Shown: positions 12,603 through 23,293 of the stretch, piece after piece
Layout of the letters: each line of letters starts with the position of its first letter
Numbering within the stretch: position 1 is the stretch's first letter
Source of the DNA: Boesenbergia rotunda
Lineage: Eukaryota; Streptophyta; Magnoliopsida; Zingiberales; Zingiberaceae
NCBI GenBank assembly: GCA_024364735.1
Contig: JAGFNQ010000846.1
Location: 37,893 to 101,892, forward strand
Direction of reading: 5' to 3'
DNA: 64,000 nucleotides
Position numbers and translations under genes: made by a program
The notes under the pieces: generated by a model
Told to the model about the DNA's origin: nothing
The model's database searches: none
The model's input: the letters and a program-made list of their open reading frames with translations, nothing else

Positions 12603-12613
12603 CTCTGATACCA
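12603..12613 (-). other. Primer binding site (tRNA-Met type)
   Basis: The minus strand reads TGGTATCAGAG two bases inside the LTR end at 12616. This is the usual complement of plant initiator tRNA-Met and marks the start of the internal region to the left. Confidence 0.85.
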
Positions 12614-13564
12614 CTTGTAGGATTGATGTCGTCGATAGATGGGGGGGTGAATATAGACTTGAAAATTTTGTCGGAAACTTCGACGTTCGTTCGTTCATTC
12701 TAGTCAGAGAGTTAGTACCACAGCAGAAAATAATAAAACAAACGAAAAACAAACAGAGAAAACACGTAGGTTTTTACTTGGTTCCCAACCCCCCAGGGTT
12801 AGTACATCCAAGGCCTAATCACGGGTAGCACCCATCCACTGGTGGTCTCCTTTCTGGAATTTCTGAAGGCGGAGAAACCCGTCTTATAGTTTGATTTACA
12901 AGCAAAAATATGTGAATGGAAGTACAACCTATAATGACAAAAAACCAAACAAAAGTAGCTCCACCCAATCTGGATGTCCGAAGTGCGTCACACTTTATCC
13001 TGGAGCCTCCTTGATCGTAGAGCTTCCACTTTAGTACTTTTTCTTTGCTCAGAATTCTTAGAAAGATGTTGCAAATGTTGTTCTGAGTTGAGGGGTCGAA
13101 GCCCCTTTTATAGCATCATCTTAGGCGCCCTATAGTGGTCAAAAAATCATCTGGAATCGTGAACTTCACGAAGTTGATAAGCTAGATTATCCAGGGTGCC
13201 CTAGACCATCCAGGGTGTCTGGAACCATCCAGGTGCCTAGGATGGAGGGTGCCTAGAAGCATGGGGGTGCCTATATTAATATAGGCGCCCTGGATACTTC
13301 TTCCAGGTGTCATTTTTCCTGCGTTTGCTTTTCTGTCTTGCCTCCAACTCCAAGCACCTGCATGACAATCAAAGACAAGACAAATATGCAATTAATCTTA
13401 GTCTTAAGGATTGGTTCTGACTTTGGATTTTTGCGAAATCCTAGGTCAAACCGACACCTAATGTTCCCTTCCCGGGGAACGCGGCCTCGCCTACTCCTCT
13501 CAGGAGAAGTTACTTTTGTCAACCGACTCCTCTAGTTGGACTTTTGCCCAATCTTCTGGATCAG

Positions 13565-13850
13565 GATTTCGGTGTCTAGTCCATGACTAGGACTTATTGC
13601 TCAACCCTCAGTCAGGTCTTCGTGCCCAGTCCACGACCAGGACTTATTGCCCAATTCCACGAACCCGGACTTCGTGACCAACCCTTGGTCAGGTCTTAGG
13701 TGCCCAGCCCTCGGCCAGGACTTAGTGCCCAATTCCTCAAACCAGGACTTTGTGCCCAACCCTCGGTCAAGTCTTAGGTGCCCAGCCCTCGGCCAGGACT
13801 TAGTGCCTAATTCCACAAACCAGGACTTCGTGCCTAGGTTAACTAAGACT
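13565..13850 (-). repeat. ~90-bp tandem repeat in LTR
   Basis: Three to four units containing GGTCAGGTCTTAGGTGCCCA, CCAGGACTTAGTGCC and AATTCCACAAACC. Frames through it on both strands (71 and 78 codons) are repeat readings. Confidence 0.85.
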
Positions 13851-13894
13851 TTGCTTCACTTTGATAAAGACTTCATTTGCTAGTCATATTAATC

Positions 13895-14240
13895 CTGACT
13901 AGACTTCTCTTCTGCCAAACATCAAGTCCTATTTGGCTTACTTCTTGGTCTAACTGACCAACCCTGGGTTTCCTGCTAAACAACAGATCTTGTTTAGCTA
14001 ACCCTTGTTCTAACTGATCAAACCTCAGTATATTAATCAGATTTAATCTAGGTTTGATCATCCTGTCAAATATCAGGTCCTGTTTGACTAACCCTTAGTT
14101 ACCTTAACCAACCCTGGGTTCTGGTTGACTCTGCCAAACATCAGATCCTGTTTGGCTAAACCTTTGTCAACTTGATTAATCCTGGGTTAACCCCACCAAA
14201 TATAAGGTCCTATTTGGTTTAACCCTTGATCACTTTGACT
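13895..14240 (-). repeat. ~70-80-bp degenerate tandem repeat in LTR
   Basis: Repeated CTGCCAAACATCAGGTCCTG, TTTGGCTAACCC and AACCAACCCTGGGTT words in about four to five units, at the 5' (U3) end of the minus-strand LTR. Confidence 0.75.
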
Positions 14241-15495
14241 AACCCTTACCTTGTCTAACAAATATTACTTACTTAAGCATATTGTTAATCATCGAAACAT
14301 TAGAGAAAGACATCATTGATGCATCTTGCACCAACACCCACCTTCCTGAGGGGGCCTCGGGCGCCACGTGAAGAGAGTCGTCCAAACTCGGTAGATCTTG
14401 GCACATAGCTTCGGTACTAATGCCTCAAGTGTCTGCTGTACAGCGGAGGTCTTGTCCAATTCTATATTGGGCCAGTGGCTCCTCTCGGGGGCATGACACC
14501 AAATATAAAGAAAAAGTAAGCAGATGCATGAGAATGACAGTTATGCATCTGTTAATCAAGTTAAAGCATTTTAAATAGATTTTTAATAAAGTGTCAAATT
14601 CATGATTTGGTGCAGATCATGTGAACCTGCGAATATGTCAACTCACTTTGACAAATTTGTTATTATTAAGTTGATTGTTCCAGTTGAATAGAATTTTATT
14701 TAGTTTCATAGTTAATGTGTTCAATTAAAACATAGTTCGTGAATTTTATATTAATAAATTATAAAGATTAAACATTGAATTTTAAGTTGCATTATTAATT
14801 ATAATTTAGGATTTATTCAATTAAATTAGAATTTTAAGAGTTAATTAAGAATTTTATTTGGGATAAGATTTTATATTTTCAAATAAAGTTGACTTATTAA
14901 TTAGAATTTGAGATTTATTCAATTAGATTTAAATTTTTAAGAGTTAATTAAGAATTTTATATTTTGAGTAAGATTTTAAATTACTAATTAAAGATAAATT
15001 ATTGTTATTAATTAGAATTTGAGATTTAGATTATTAATTAAGATTTGAATTATTTGAATTTTAAGAAGTAAATCTTATATTTAGGGTTCAATTAAAACTT
15101 TTCATTTAATTTAAATAATTATGATTCATCTATTGATTCTTTTGATATTAAGTTTTCAATTATATTTAATATTTTTATTTTATTTGTTGTCTTGTAAGAT
15201 TTATTAATTAAAATTTCAAAGTGGATTAATTCAACTATATCAATTATATTTTAAGAATCATCTTCATCTTTAGAATTGTCTTCAGAGTTATTTACATAAT
15301 TATCTTTAGGATTATTATGATTATCTTTAAGTTTATTAATTAAAGTTTTATCATTATCTCTAAGATTATTAGGATTATTTCAAGATTATTAATTAGAGTG
15401 CCATAATTAATTAAAATTGTAAAATTAACATCAAGATTATTTAGATCATCTTTAATTTTACCTTGTGGATTATTTGCAAAATTATTAGTTAGAAT

Positions 15496-15924
15496 TTAAT
15501 CTTGAGAATTATCTATAAAATTATTAGTTAAATTTTTATCTTGAAAATTATCTCTAAAATTATTAAAAGTAATTTTATCTTGAGAATTTTCTATAAAATT
15601 ATTAAAAGTAATTTTATCTTGAGAATTATTTGTAAAATTATTTAAAATATCAAAGTTAATTTCTAAAATTATAGCATTAATATTAAAAATTAAAGAATTA
15701 ATATTCAATATTTTAATATGATTAATAGTTGATTTAGATCCATTACTAGCTAATTTATCATGCAACACATTTAATTTACAGTGCAAAAAGTCTAATTTAT
15801 CTGAAAAATTAAAAGTTACATTTCCATGCCTAGGGTTATTTTTGGAAACAAAATTATCTTGTAATTTAGAATATAAGCTAACAAGGTATTTTGAATAAAA
15901 TAAATTTCCATAGCATTCTCGCAT
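15496..15924 (-). pseudogene. gag C-terminal, low-complexity Asn/Asp-rich part
   Basis: An open minus-strand frame of 142 codons rich in Asn, Asp, Ile and Phe. Its end contains three to four copies of an NSQDKITFNNF-like unit encoded by a 50-60-bp DNA repeat. The middle (NFSDKLDFLH...) resembles the low-complexity frame at 11878-12219 in the sister element. It follows the zinc knuckles, so it is probably the degraded C-terminal part of Gag. No known domain is recognised beyond that context. Confidence 0.45.
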
Positions 15925-15961
15925 TTTCTACTATTGCCAATCTATTCTTCATCCATTCTGG

Positions 15962-16128
15962 ATATTGATTCATATAGTGACCATGCTTGCAACACTTAAA
16001 GCACTGGATGTAGTTCTTGTCCCTCTGAACTCCTAGTGCAGGTACCTCCGTTTCTACAGGTGGGGTTGTTCAAACTTAAGAGCAATACACTTATTTTTGT
16101 AGTGCCCTCTCTACCCACACATAAAACA
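15962..16128 (-). pseudogene. gag remnant with two zinc knuckles
   Basis: On the minus strand 16128-16087 reads CFMCG*RGHYKNKC (a stop after the Gly), and 16003-15962 reads CFKCCKHGHYMNQY with the last Cys changed to Tyr. Both fit C-X2-C-X4-H-X4-C Gag knuckles. Two knuckles in tandem is unlike the single knuckle of the old copia Gag at 42829-42870. The stop codon and lost Cys show that this copy is dead. Confidence 0.65.
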
Positions 16129-16243
16129 AATTATGTGAAATTTAAAATTTGACATAATTAAATTTACCTTTTTCACCCCTGTCTCCCCCTCAATCCGTGG
16201 CATTCTTGCTCCTTCGACGGTGATTCCGATCAGAGACTCCTGC

Positions 16244-16253
16244 TTTGATACCA
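16244..16253 (-). other. Primer binding site, degenerate
   Basis: The minus strand reads TGGTATCAAAG beside the LTR end at 16256, one change from the TGGTATCAGAG seen in the other elements. Confidence 0.7.
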
Positions 16254-16255
16254 AT

Positions 16256-16877
16256 TGTCAGATCAGTGGCATCGATAGAGGGGGTGAATATCAACTCACT
16301 TTTTCATCTTCTTGTCATTCGTTCATTCGACTTACTATCAGAGTTATTAGTGCGCAGTGGAATAATTAAAGTAAAAACAACAAAGATATGTGGAATTTAT
16401 TTACTTAGTTCCCAACCCCCAGGGTCGGTACGTCGAAGGCCTATGTACTTAGCGTGCATCCACTAATGGTCTCCTTTTTCGAATTTTCAAAGTCGGAGAA
16501 AACTCATCTTACAGTTCGAGAAGTACAAGCAAATTTAAATGAAATTAAGTACAGCTTGTAATAACAAAAGCAACCCAATAAAGAAAGCTGATCTCGACCA
16601 ATCCGGAAGTTCGAAGCATAGTGCACATCCTCTTGGAGCCTCCTTGATTGTAGGGCTTCGCTTTAACACTTTTGCTTCGTAGAGAGTCAGTAGTAGAATG
16701 ATGGAATTGATGATCTAAATCCTCGGCTCGAATCCCTTTATATATAGGACACTCGTGTACCCGTGTGCCTATAGGGGCACCCTCAATGTGATCCTAATCT
16801 GATCAACTTGTTGTGCACATCATAGGGGATAAGACCAGTGGAAAGGCTCTTAGGCACCCGCGAGCCTTTAGGGCGCC
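16256..16877 (-). mobile_element. Copia-type LTR fragment (3' part)
   Basis: Plus coordinates start TGTCAGATCAGTGGCATCG next to the primer site. The minus-strand end has the CCCCCTCTATCGATG signature. It is interrupted at 16877 by the next Tekay-like LTR. The missing 5' part was not found after the array. Confidence 0.75.
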
Positions 16878-17369
16878 TGTAACGACTCGGAAAATTCTCT
16901 TAATATTTCTTTAAAATATTGAGCATGTCTAGATAATTTTCCGAGGGACCTAGGAATATTAACACGAATTTTAGGCTAGAAATCCATGTTTTTCCATTTA
17001 AATTGGGGAAATAGGCCCTAATGGGCCTTATATGGGCCTTCTAGCACCATGATTATTGATAAATTTTAGGTAAAAATTTATAGAAATATAAAGAGATTTT
17101 GATGAGAAATATTAACATAATTATGAGGGAATTTTTTGAGGATTTTCGAAAAATTAGAAAAGTAAAATAAAAATAAATGGAAAAAAAATAGTGCATGCAC
17201 CAAGGATTGAACCTTGGACCTCTTGTACAACCATGCATGCTCTAAACAATTCACCTAGCAAGGGAGTGCTATGAGGAAATGAAGTGGATTATGGTTAAGG
17301 CTTAGGGGGAAATTAAGAGACACCATGACTCTTCACTTACCCTCCTTGATGAGTTATAAAGAGAGGCAT

Positions 17370-17386
17370 GGGGGGGGGGGGGGGGG
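17370..17386 (+). repeat. Poly-G tract (17 bases)
   Basis: An uninterrupted run of 17 G just downstream of the TATA box, in the presumed transcribed leader. It could be an assembly-sensitive homopolymer. Confidence 0.9.
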
Positions 17387-18354
17387 TAACTTCTCTTTTT
17401 CCATTAAGTCACTTTTCTTCCTCCCTCCTTCTCATTCTAGCCGAACACTTCAAAGGGAGATCTCCCTTGGAAAAAGTTCCACCAAGGCTCCATCTCCAAG
17501 ATCTAAGGTTTTCACAAGAGTACAAGGGCTAAGGGTGGTCAAGAGGCAACAAGATTTCCATCCTTCTCTCAAATCTAAGGTTTATAATCAAGATCAACCA
17601 AGGTAAGACTCCCTCACCTGTGGTATAATAGTTTCTTTATGATTTTTAGCATGATATAAAGTGGGTTTTGGGATTTATATTGAAGAAACCATGAGGTGTG
17701 ACCCTATGACTTTCGGCCCTTAGGGTTTTTGGGTCCAAAATGATATTAAAAATATTTCTCATGCTTTCTAATATTTTTCCATGATGAATATAAGTTAAAA
17801 TGAGATTTGGAGAAATTTTGGGGTACCCTAGGACCTCCTAGGGTTTCGGCCAACCTCAAGAACCCATGGGTGGGATTGGGTCTAAAACTTCAAGTATGTG
17901 TTTTATGTATTATCATGCTATAAGGGAGATTGAGGGTGACTTATGTGAATTTTCACAAGGTCTTGTGACCCTTGTAAGTTTCGGCCAAGAAGGGTCTAGG
18001 GCAAAAAGGTTAGGAGTTCCCTCAAGCAAGGGTCCTTATGGCCCTATGGTAGGGTATGGTTGGTGTTTAATGTTTGATTGGGGTTTTTATGGAATTTTTT
18101 CCATGTACTCATGGACTTGGAGGGTTTCGGCCAACCTTATGAAGAGGGGCTAAAGGTTAGGGTTAGCCCTAATTATGAGCCCTAATGGCTTCCCATGGTC
18201 TTATAAGTAATGTATGGTTGGTTCTTTACCTTATGATATCTTACATGTTAATTGAATGATGGAACCCTTCCCTATAGGTTTCGGCCAAGCAAAGGAATTT
18301 AGGGTTTGGATGGAGTTAGGGTTTGAAGAATGATGATTTATGTTTTATTATGAA

Positions 18355-18480
<126 letters not shown>

Positions 18481-18969
18481 CAAGGTTCAAGCATATGGTA
18501 GAAATTAAGTTACCTACAGCCCTAACCTTAAGCACCATGTTTTATGTTTGTATGTTTATGATTGGATGCCATGCTTAATAGGGTTTATTTATGAATGTCT
18601 TATGTCCTATGCCATGTACTTTGATGAAAGATGGTATGTTTATGGAAGTCCTACCCATGCATGCTTGAGATAAATACCATGCTTATGTATGAAATGCAAT
18701 GTTTACCTTATGCAATCATGATCATGCAAGTTCTATGGATTAAGATAAATGTATATGCAAACATGTCATGTTCAATGGATGAAATGCAATGTTTACCTTA
18801 TATGCCATGATCATGCAAGCTCTAGGAATAAGAATGATGTTTATGAAAGTAGGCCATATTCTATGAATGAAGATGCATGTTATGTTTATAAATGAAGATG
18901 CATGTTATGTTTATGAATGAAAGTGCATGCTATGTTTTATGAATAAAGATTCATGCCATGTTATGAATG

Positions 18970-19045
18970 ACGACACGATTGATGGTTGACGGTACGACGG
19001 TCGTGAGACCGGTAAATGGTCCGGTAGACGGGCCGGGTCGTTACA
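18970..19045 (+). other. GC-rich insert in an AT-rich LTR repeat
   Basis: About 76 bp with CGGTACGACGGTCGTGAGACC and GACGGGCCGGGTCGTTACA breaks a regular ATGAATGAAGATGCATGC-type repeat. It ends in CGTTACA like the LTR terminus. Origin not recognised. Confidence 0.5.
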
Positions 19046-20584
19046 CATGCTATGTTTATGAATGAAGATGCATGCTATGTTATGAATGAAGATGCATGCC
19101 ATGTTTTATGAATGAAGATGTATGCCATGTTTTATGAATGATGAAGCATGTAAAGTATTTTACTTTATGAATGAGCTTGTACCGGACCGAAGTATGGGTC
19201 CAACGGATGGGCACCTTAAGAACGTCCCGGTTCTGGACTACCGACTATGCTGTCCACGGTTCTGGCACTACCGAATCTATGCAACAGGGATGGGCACCTT
19301 AAGAACGCCCCGGTTCTGGGACTACCGACTATGCTGTCCTTACCCTAGTAGGTCGGGGCTCGCGACCTCGTATTTACTTAGGGATGCGCGCTTATGATGT
19401 ATGTATGTGGTACAAGCCGGGGACCCCCAATGATGTTATGATAATGTTTAAGTATTTAAAAGTATGATTTTAAAAGTTAAGCATCCTTATGTATATGCAT
19501 TAGACTCATGCATTCATGTTATGCATTATGTCATGATAGTAATGTCTTATACTTATGTCTCATGTCAAGCAATATGCATGATAGTAAACGATTTATGCTT
19601 ATGGTTATGTTAAGGAGATGCCCATATGATATGATAGAATGCATGCCTATGTTTATGCCATACCGGTTAGTTCATGCTTTATGTTTATGTTTATGCCATG
19701 TATCACGCATGTTAAGAATGTTCCTTTATGTTTATGTTTATGTCATGTATCATGCATTTTAAGAATGTTCCTTTATGTCTATGTTTATGCCATGTATCAT
19801 GCATGTTAAGAATGTTTCTTTATGTTTATGCCATGTATCATGCATGTTAAGAATGTTTCTTTATGTTTATGTTTATGCCATGTATCATGCCATGTTAAGA
19901 ATGTTTATTTATGTTTATGTTTATGTCATGTATTAGGCCATGTTAAGTTGAATTATGTTGATGTCTATGTCATGTATTATGCTATGCTTATGTTATGTTA
20001 AGAACCATGCTATGCTTATGTTATGTTAAGAACCATGTTATATGCTTATGTTATGTTAAAGGAAGCCATGTTATATGCTTACGTTCATGTTAAGAATTAT
20101 GCAATGATAATTATGTTATGCTATGTTGAATGTTTCATATGTTCTTGTATGATATGACGAATGGTTTTAGTGAGTAGGAAAGAGTCTTACTAAGCCGATG
20201 TGCTTATAGTCCTATTTCCTTATACCGCAGATCACGCAAGGGGACAATAAGGAAGCAGCAGGAGGACAAGAATGTGTGTGTGTGGTAGTGACTTGGCCAC
20301 GAAAACAATATGTTTACCGGTCTTATGCTAGAACTTTATGTTTGCTACTTATGTGTTTGAATAATGGCTTATGTGACTCCATGACATGATGTTAAGCATG
20401 ACATGATATGATGTAAAGTATAAAGTTAATATGTCAAGTACCCATGTCATTATGATAGGAATGGTAGTAGGGCATGTATGTGTAAGTCTTAAAGTTATTC
20501 GGCTGCCTTATGAGGTTTACATGCCCTAAGTATGTTAACGTAACGCTGCTTTATGGAAGAAAGAAAAAAAAAGCGGGCGTTACA

Positions 20585-20693
20585 GGTTGGTATCAGAGCC
20601 AATCGCCATCTCACTACACACACAGCAAGCATTCTTCCTGCCGCTTCCAAGTAAGTACCTCTCTGCATATTTTATAGTAGTAAGCACATCTTT
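20585..20693 (+). mobile_element. Primer site and start of internal region behind LTR A
   Basis: TGGTATCAGAGCC follows the LTR end; then comes a leader resembling the one at 21314-21365 (CCGCTTCCAAGTAAG). After about 105 bp the sequence switches to the 3' part of another LTR, so the rest of this element has been lost by recombination. Confidence 0.75.
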
Positions 20694-21298
20694 ACCTAGG
20701 GATGCGCGCTTATGATGTACGTATGTGGTACAAGCCGGGGACCCCCAATGATGATATGATGATGTTTAAGTATTTAAAAGTATGATTTTAAAAGTTAAGC
20801 ATCCTTATGTATATGCATTCCATACTTTATGCTGCATGCTTAAAAACATTAATGTTTAGTATGCTATGAAGAACTCATGCTTATATCTTGTTATGTGTAT
20901 ATGTTGTATGCTTTCGTATGGATTTTGCGAGTAGGACAGGATCTTACTAAGCATTTGTGCATACTAGTTTATGTGTTGTCTTATGCTGCAGATAAGGGTA
21001 AGAGACACTTAAAATAAAGGAAGAGGCAGGAGGGCTGAAGATGTGTGGGGTGGTGGCTCGGGAAATAAAGATCTTCATATCTACAATATTATGCTTATGT
21101 TAACATTTCTTTAGTAATGAATGTTACACTTGGATTACTCATATACTTGATAATATTATGAGTTGAACCTATCATGTTATAGGTTAGTTTTGAACAAGCA
21201 TGCTTAGTACTTTGTTATTAGTACTTTAAGGAAAAAAATTTATACAAATGATAGTACGTGACCCCGCTCCGAGAGTAGATATAAGGGCGGGCGTTACA
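20694..21298 (+). mobile_element. 3' part of a Tekay-like LTR (LTR B)
   Basis: About 605 bp nearly identical to the end of LTR C (25032-25635), ending GGGCGTTACA. It opens the tandem array. Its left edge is a recombination junction with the leader of the LTR A element. Confidence 0.85.
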
Positions 21299-21301
21299 AG
21301 T

Positions 21302-21313
21302 TGGTATCAGAGC
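21302..21313 (+). other. Primer binding site of array unit 1
   Basis: TGGTATCAGAGC immediately after the LTR end; identical sites follow LTR C (25639) and LTR D (29864). Confidence 0.9.
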
Positions 21314-21484
21314 AGATTTCCCCTCCACCACACACACATCAGCTTCATCCTGCCGCTTCCAAGTAAGAGATCCTCACGTCTATTTATTTTATTTCATGTA
21401 CAGTAATGATATATATAGAGATGATTAATACTTGCATTACAAGTAGAAGTAGTATTAATTCTTATGTAGTCATTTATCACCTGT

Positions 21485-21694
21485 ATGATAAATATGGCTA
21501 GAGGACGTAGCAATCGGGGTAATGAGACAGTTGAGAGCATAATGGAATTAGTAGACTGGCTCGAGCATGAGAAAATTAAATGTGTCTCGTTCTGCCTCAC
21601 TGGCGACGCCAGGATATGGTGGGAACGGATAAAAGCTAGAAGGTCAGTGGATCAGATGAAGTGGAAGGACTTCGAGTCCGAATTTCTGTTCTGA
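21485..21694 (+). pseudogene. gag fragment, array unit 1
   Basis: A 69-codon frame starting MINMARGRSNRGN and containing the Retrotrans_gag core (LTGDARIWWERIKARR...WKDFESEF). A full plant gypsy Gag is several hundred residues; here the C-terminal part, including the zinc knuckle, is missing and the frame stops where protease sequence begins. Units 2 and 3 have the same fragment with the same ends, so the deletion predates the array. Gag would form the particle shell in a live element. Family assignment is secure; the product is not functional. Confidence 0.8.
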
Positions 21695-21713
21695 CAACAC
21701 TGCCTCGGGGGAG

Positions 21714-21959
21714 GTGATGCCCTCTACCCAAATGCTGCGTGCCGCACCAATCAGAATCGCAGATAGGGAACTTTACTGCGACCTGATAGTGCTTGATATG
21801 CAAGATTATGATGTGATATTGGGCATGGATTTCTTGAACAAATACGGTGCCTCTATCGAGTGCCATAGACGGAAGGTTATCTTTCGACCTGAGGTGAGAA
21901 TTCTATTTGAATTATCGGAGAGCCGAAGAAGAGGACAAGCAAATTCTTATCACCTCTGA
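21714..21959 (+). pseudogene. Aspartic protease fragment, array unit 1
   Basis: The frame contains the C-terminal half of a gypsy retropepsin, including the conserved DYDVILGMDFL stretch. The N-terminal half with the catalytic D-S/T-G is absent because the gag-protease deletion removed it. It is out of frame with both the gag fragment before and the RT fragment after it. Confidence 0.8.
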
Positions 21960-21970
21960 AGGCAAGGAAG

Positions 21971-22287
21971 ATGTTAGAAAATGGATGCTCTGGGTTTCTA
22001 GCTCATGTGGTTGATACCAGTCCTACGGAGGACCCGAAGCCAGAAGATGTCAAAATTGTATGCAATTACCCAGAGGTATTTCCCGATGACTTACCAGGGT
22101 TAGCACCTGAAAGGGATATAGAATTTGCAATTGAGTTGGTTCCTGGTACTAACCCCATTTCTAAGGCACCGTACCGTATGGCGCCGACAGAATTAAAGGA
22201 ATTACAGGGGCAGTTACAAGAACTCCTTGACAAGGGACTCATCCGCCCTAGTCATTCCCCCTGGGGAGCTCTCGTACTGTACGTAAG
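21971..22287 (+). pseudogene. Reverse transcriptase N-terminal fragment, array unit 1
   Basis: The translation includes FPDDLPGLAPERDIEFAIEL, the hinge before gypsy RT, and SHSPWGA, where RT motif 1 begins. Just after this the sequence jumps to the last bases of the pol gene (AAGTATCCGGAA..., the SKYPELF end of the minus-strand element at 58827). All RT catalytic residues, RNase H and integrase are therefore missing. The junction lies in shared AAG/GTAAG bases, consistent with microhomology-mediated deletion. Confidence 0.8.
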
Positions 22288-22340
22288 TATCCGGAACTGT
22301 TTTAAAGTTCGGGACGAACTTTTTATAAGGTGCGTAGGAT

Positions 22341-22421
22341 TGTAACACCCCAATTTTTACGATTTGAGTACCTGGGGATTATTTAAAGTTCGGGACGAAC
22401 TTTTTATAAGATGTGTAGGAT
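22341..22421 (+). repeat. Duplicated hairpin plus LTR-start segment
   Basis: The end of the internal region occurs twice, 81 bp apart: AAAGTTCGGGACGAACTTT (8-bp stem, 3-base loop), a GTAGGAT tract, then TGTAACACCCC. The second copy (22422) continues into sequence shared with the other LTRs, so it is the better LTR start. The same arrangement is seen at 26675-26753, at 30903-30982 and in the minus-strand element at 58709-58828. Confidence 0.8.
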
Positions 22422-22439
22422 TGTAACACCCCAAAATTT

Positions 22440-22800
22440 CACCATGAATAATATTGTGAATTCATTATGAAATATTATGAATATCATGAAATATTATTAG
22501 TATTATGAAATGATATGAATTCATGAAATATTATTAATATTATGAATATCATGAAATATTATTAATATTATGAAATGATATGAATTCATGAAATATTATT
22601 AATATTATGAAATATTATGAATATCATGAAATATTATTAGTATTATGAAATGATATGAATTCATGAAATATTATTAATATTATGAAATATTATGAATATC
22701 ATGAAATGTTATTAGTATTATGAAATAATATGAATTCATGAAATATTATTAGTATTATGAAATAATATGAATTTATAAAATATTATTAATATTATGAAAT
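22440..22800 (+). repeat. AT-rich tandem repeat at LTR start
   Basis: Multiple units of GAAATATTATTAATATTATG with TATCATG or GATATGAATTCAT. LTRs D and E carry shorter, degenerate versions (26780-27120 and 31010-31390). Confidence 0.85.
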
Positions 22801-22880
22801 TTCACGATAGGCTTGGCTTAAAGGGCTTTGATATGGATTAGTGCAAATTGTGATAAAAAGAAGAGGTAGAAGGGAGGAAG

Positions 22881-22942
22881 CAAGGATTGAACCTTGAACC
22901 TCCTAGGTTGCACTCTCCATGTCTTAACCACTACACCAAGCA
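22881..22942 (-). other. tRNA-like antisense segment in LTR C
   Basis: The minus strand reads GCTTGGTGTAGTGGTTAAG, a spacer, then CAAGGTTCAATCCTTG. The first part resembles a tRNA D-arm/A-box and the second a T-arm (perfect 5-bp stem) with B-box GGTTCAATCC, though the loop has 6 rather than 7 bases. No complete cloverleaf is evident. Equivalents: 27198-27257, 31474-31533, 58299-58359 (plus strand there) and weaker ones in the older LTRs. Confidence 0.5.
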
Positions 22943-23020
22943 TTGTTTCTTGTTGAGAGAATAAGAAACATGCTTGTTAAGCGGGTAATAGGGAAGAGAC
23001 ATGTCTTTTCATGAGAAAAG

Positions 23021-23028
23021 TATAAATA
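23021..23028 (+). promoter_or_regulatory. LTR C TATA box
   Basis: TATAAATA followed by a C/T-rich leader, then GTAAGT 273 bp downstream. LTR D (27337) and LTR E (31613) have the same box. Confidence 0.6.
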
Positions 23029-23293
23029 AGAGAGGGAAGAGGTGTGAGTAACTTCCTCTTCTTCTTCCTTTTCTCTTCCCCACCGAAATTCCTTCTTCTC
23101 CTCTCCTCTTTTCCATTTTTTTTTGAAAAGTGCTCCCTAGGGTTCTAACCCTAGGGGATTGGAAGGAAGAAGGCTCTTGCCCTCTATTAGGGCCAAGGAG
23201 TCTAGAGAAGAAAGAGTAAGAGGAACCTTCACTTCTCCTTCAACCAAGGGTACCCTAAGGGACTTAAAGAAGTAGAATCTCAAGCGAAAGGAT

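Larger units (their letters stand above)
8061..12615 (-). mobile_element. Internal region of a pol-less copia-related element
   Basis: Read on the minus strand it starts at a tRNA-Met type primer site (12603-12613) beside the LTR at 12616, runs through a gag zinc-knuckle remnant (12376-12417), AT-rich linker sequence, and a segment at about 9590-9830. That segment is the reverse complement of the gag-pol linker of the old copia element at 43680-43945. No protease, integrase or RT follows; from about 9300 leftwards there are only diverged repeats. No left LTR was found. This fits a non-autonomous or truncated copia relative; the left limit near 8061 is approximate. Confidence 0.6.
12616..14336 (-). 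mobile_element. 5' LTR of minus-strand copia-related element
   Basis: Plus coordinates start TGTAGGATTG and end GCACCAACA. The minus-strand 3' end has the C-run plus ATCTATCGACG signature and is followed by the primer site at 12613. Length 1,721 bp. The start matches the solo LTR at 4361-5943. GC-rich GGTGCCTAG-type words fill the middle and two tandem-repeat blocks fill the U3 end. It abuts the internal region of a second related element, probably its insertion target. Confidence 0.85.
14337..16255 (-). mobile_element. Internal region of a second pol-less copia-related element
   Basis: On the minus strand it starts at a primer site (16244-16253), passes two gag zinc-knuckle motifs, an Asn/Asp-rich repeat-bearing frame and AT-rich linker. 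It ends at the LTR of the neighbouring element. The segment 14520-14730 resembles 9880-10130 in the first element, so the two are sister copies. No pol domain is present. Confidence 0.65.

Noticed and set aside
22881..22942. Functional tRNA gene
   Set aside because: The B-box loop has six bases, and no complete acceptor stem or anticodon arm is evident; kept only as tRNA-like.
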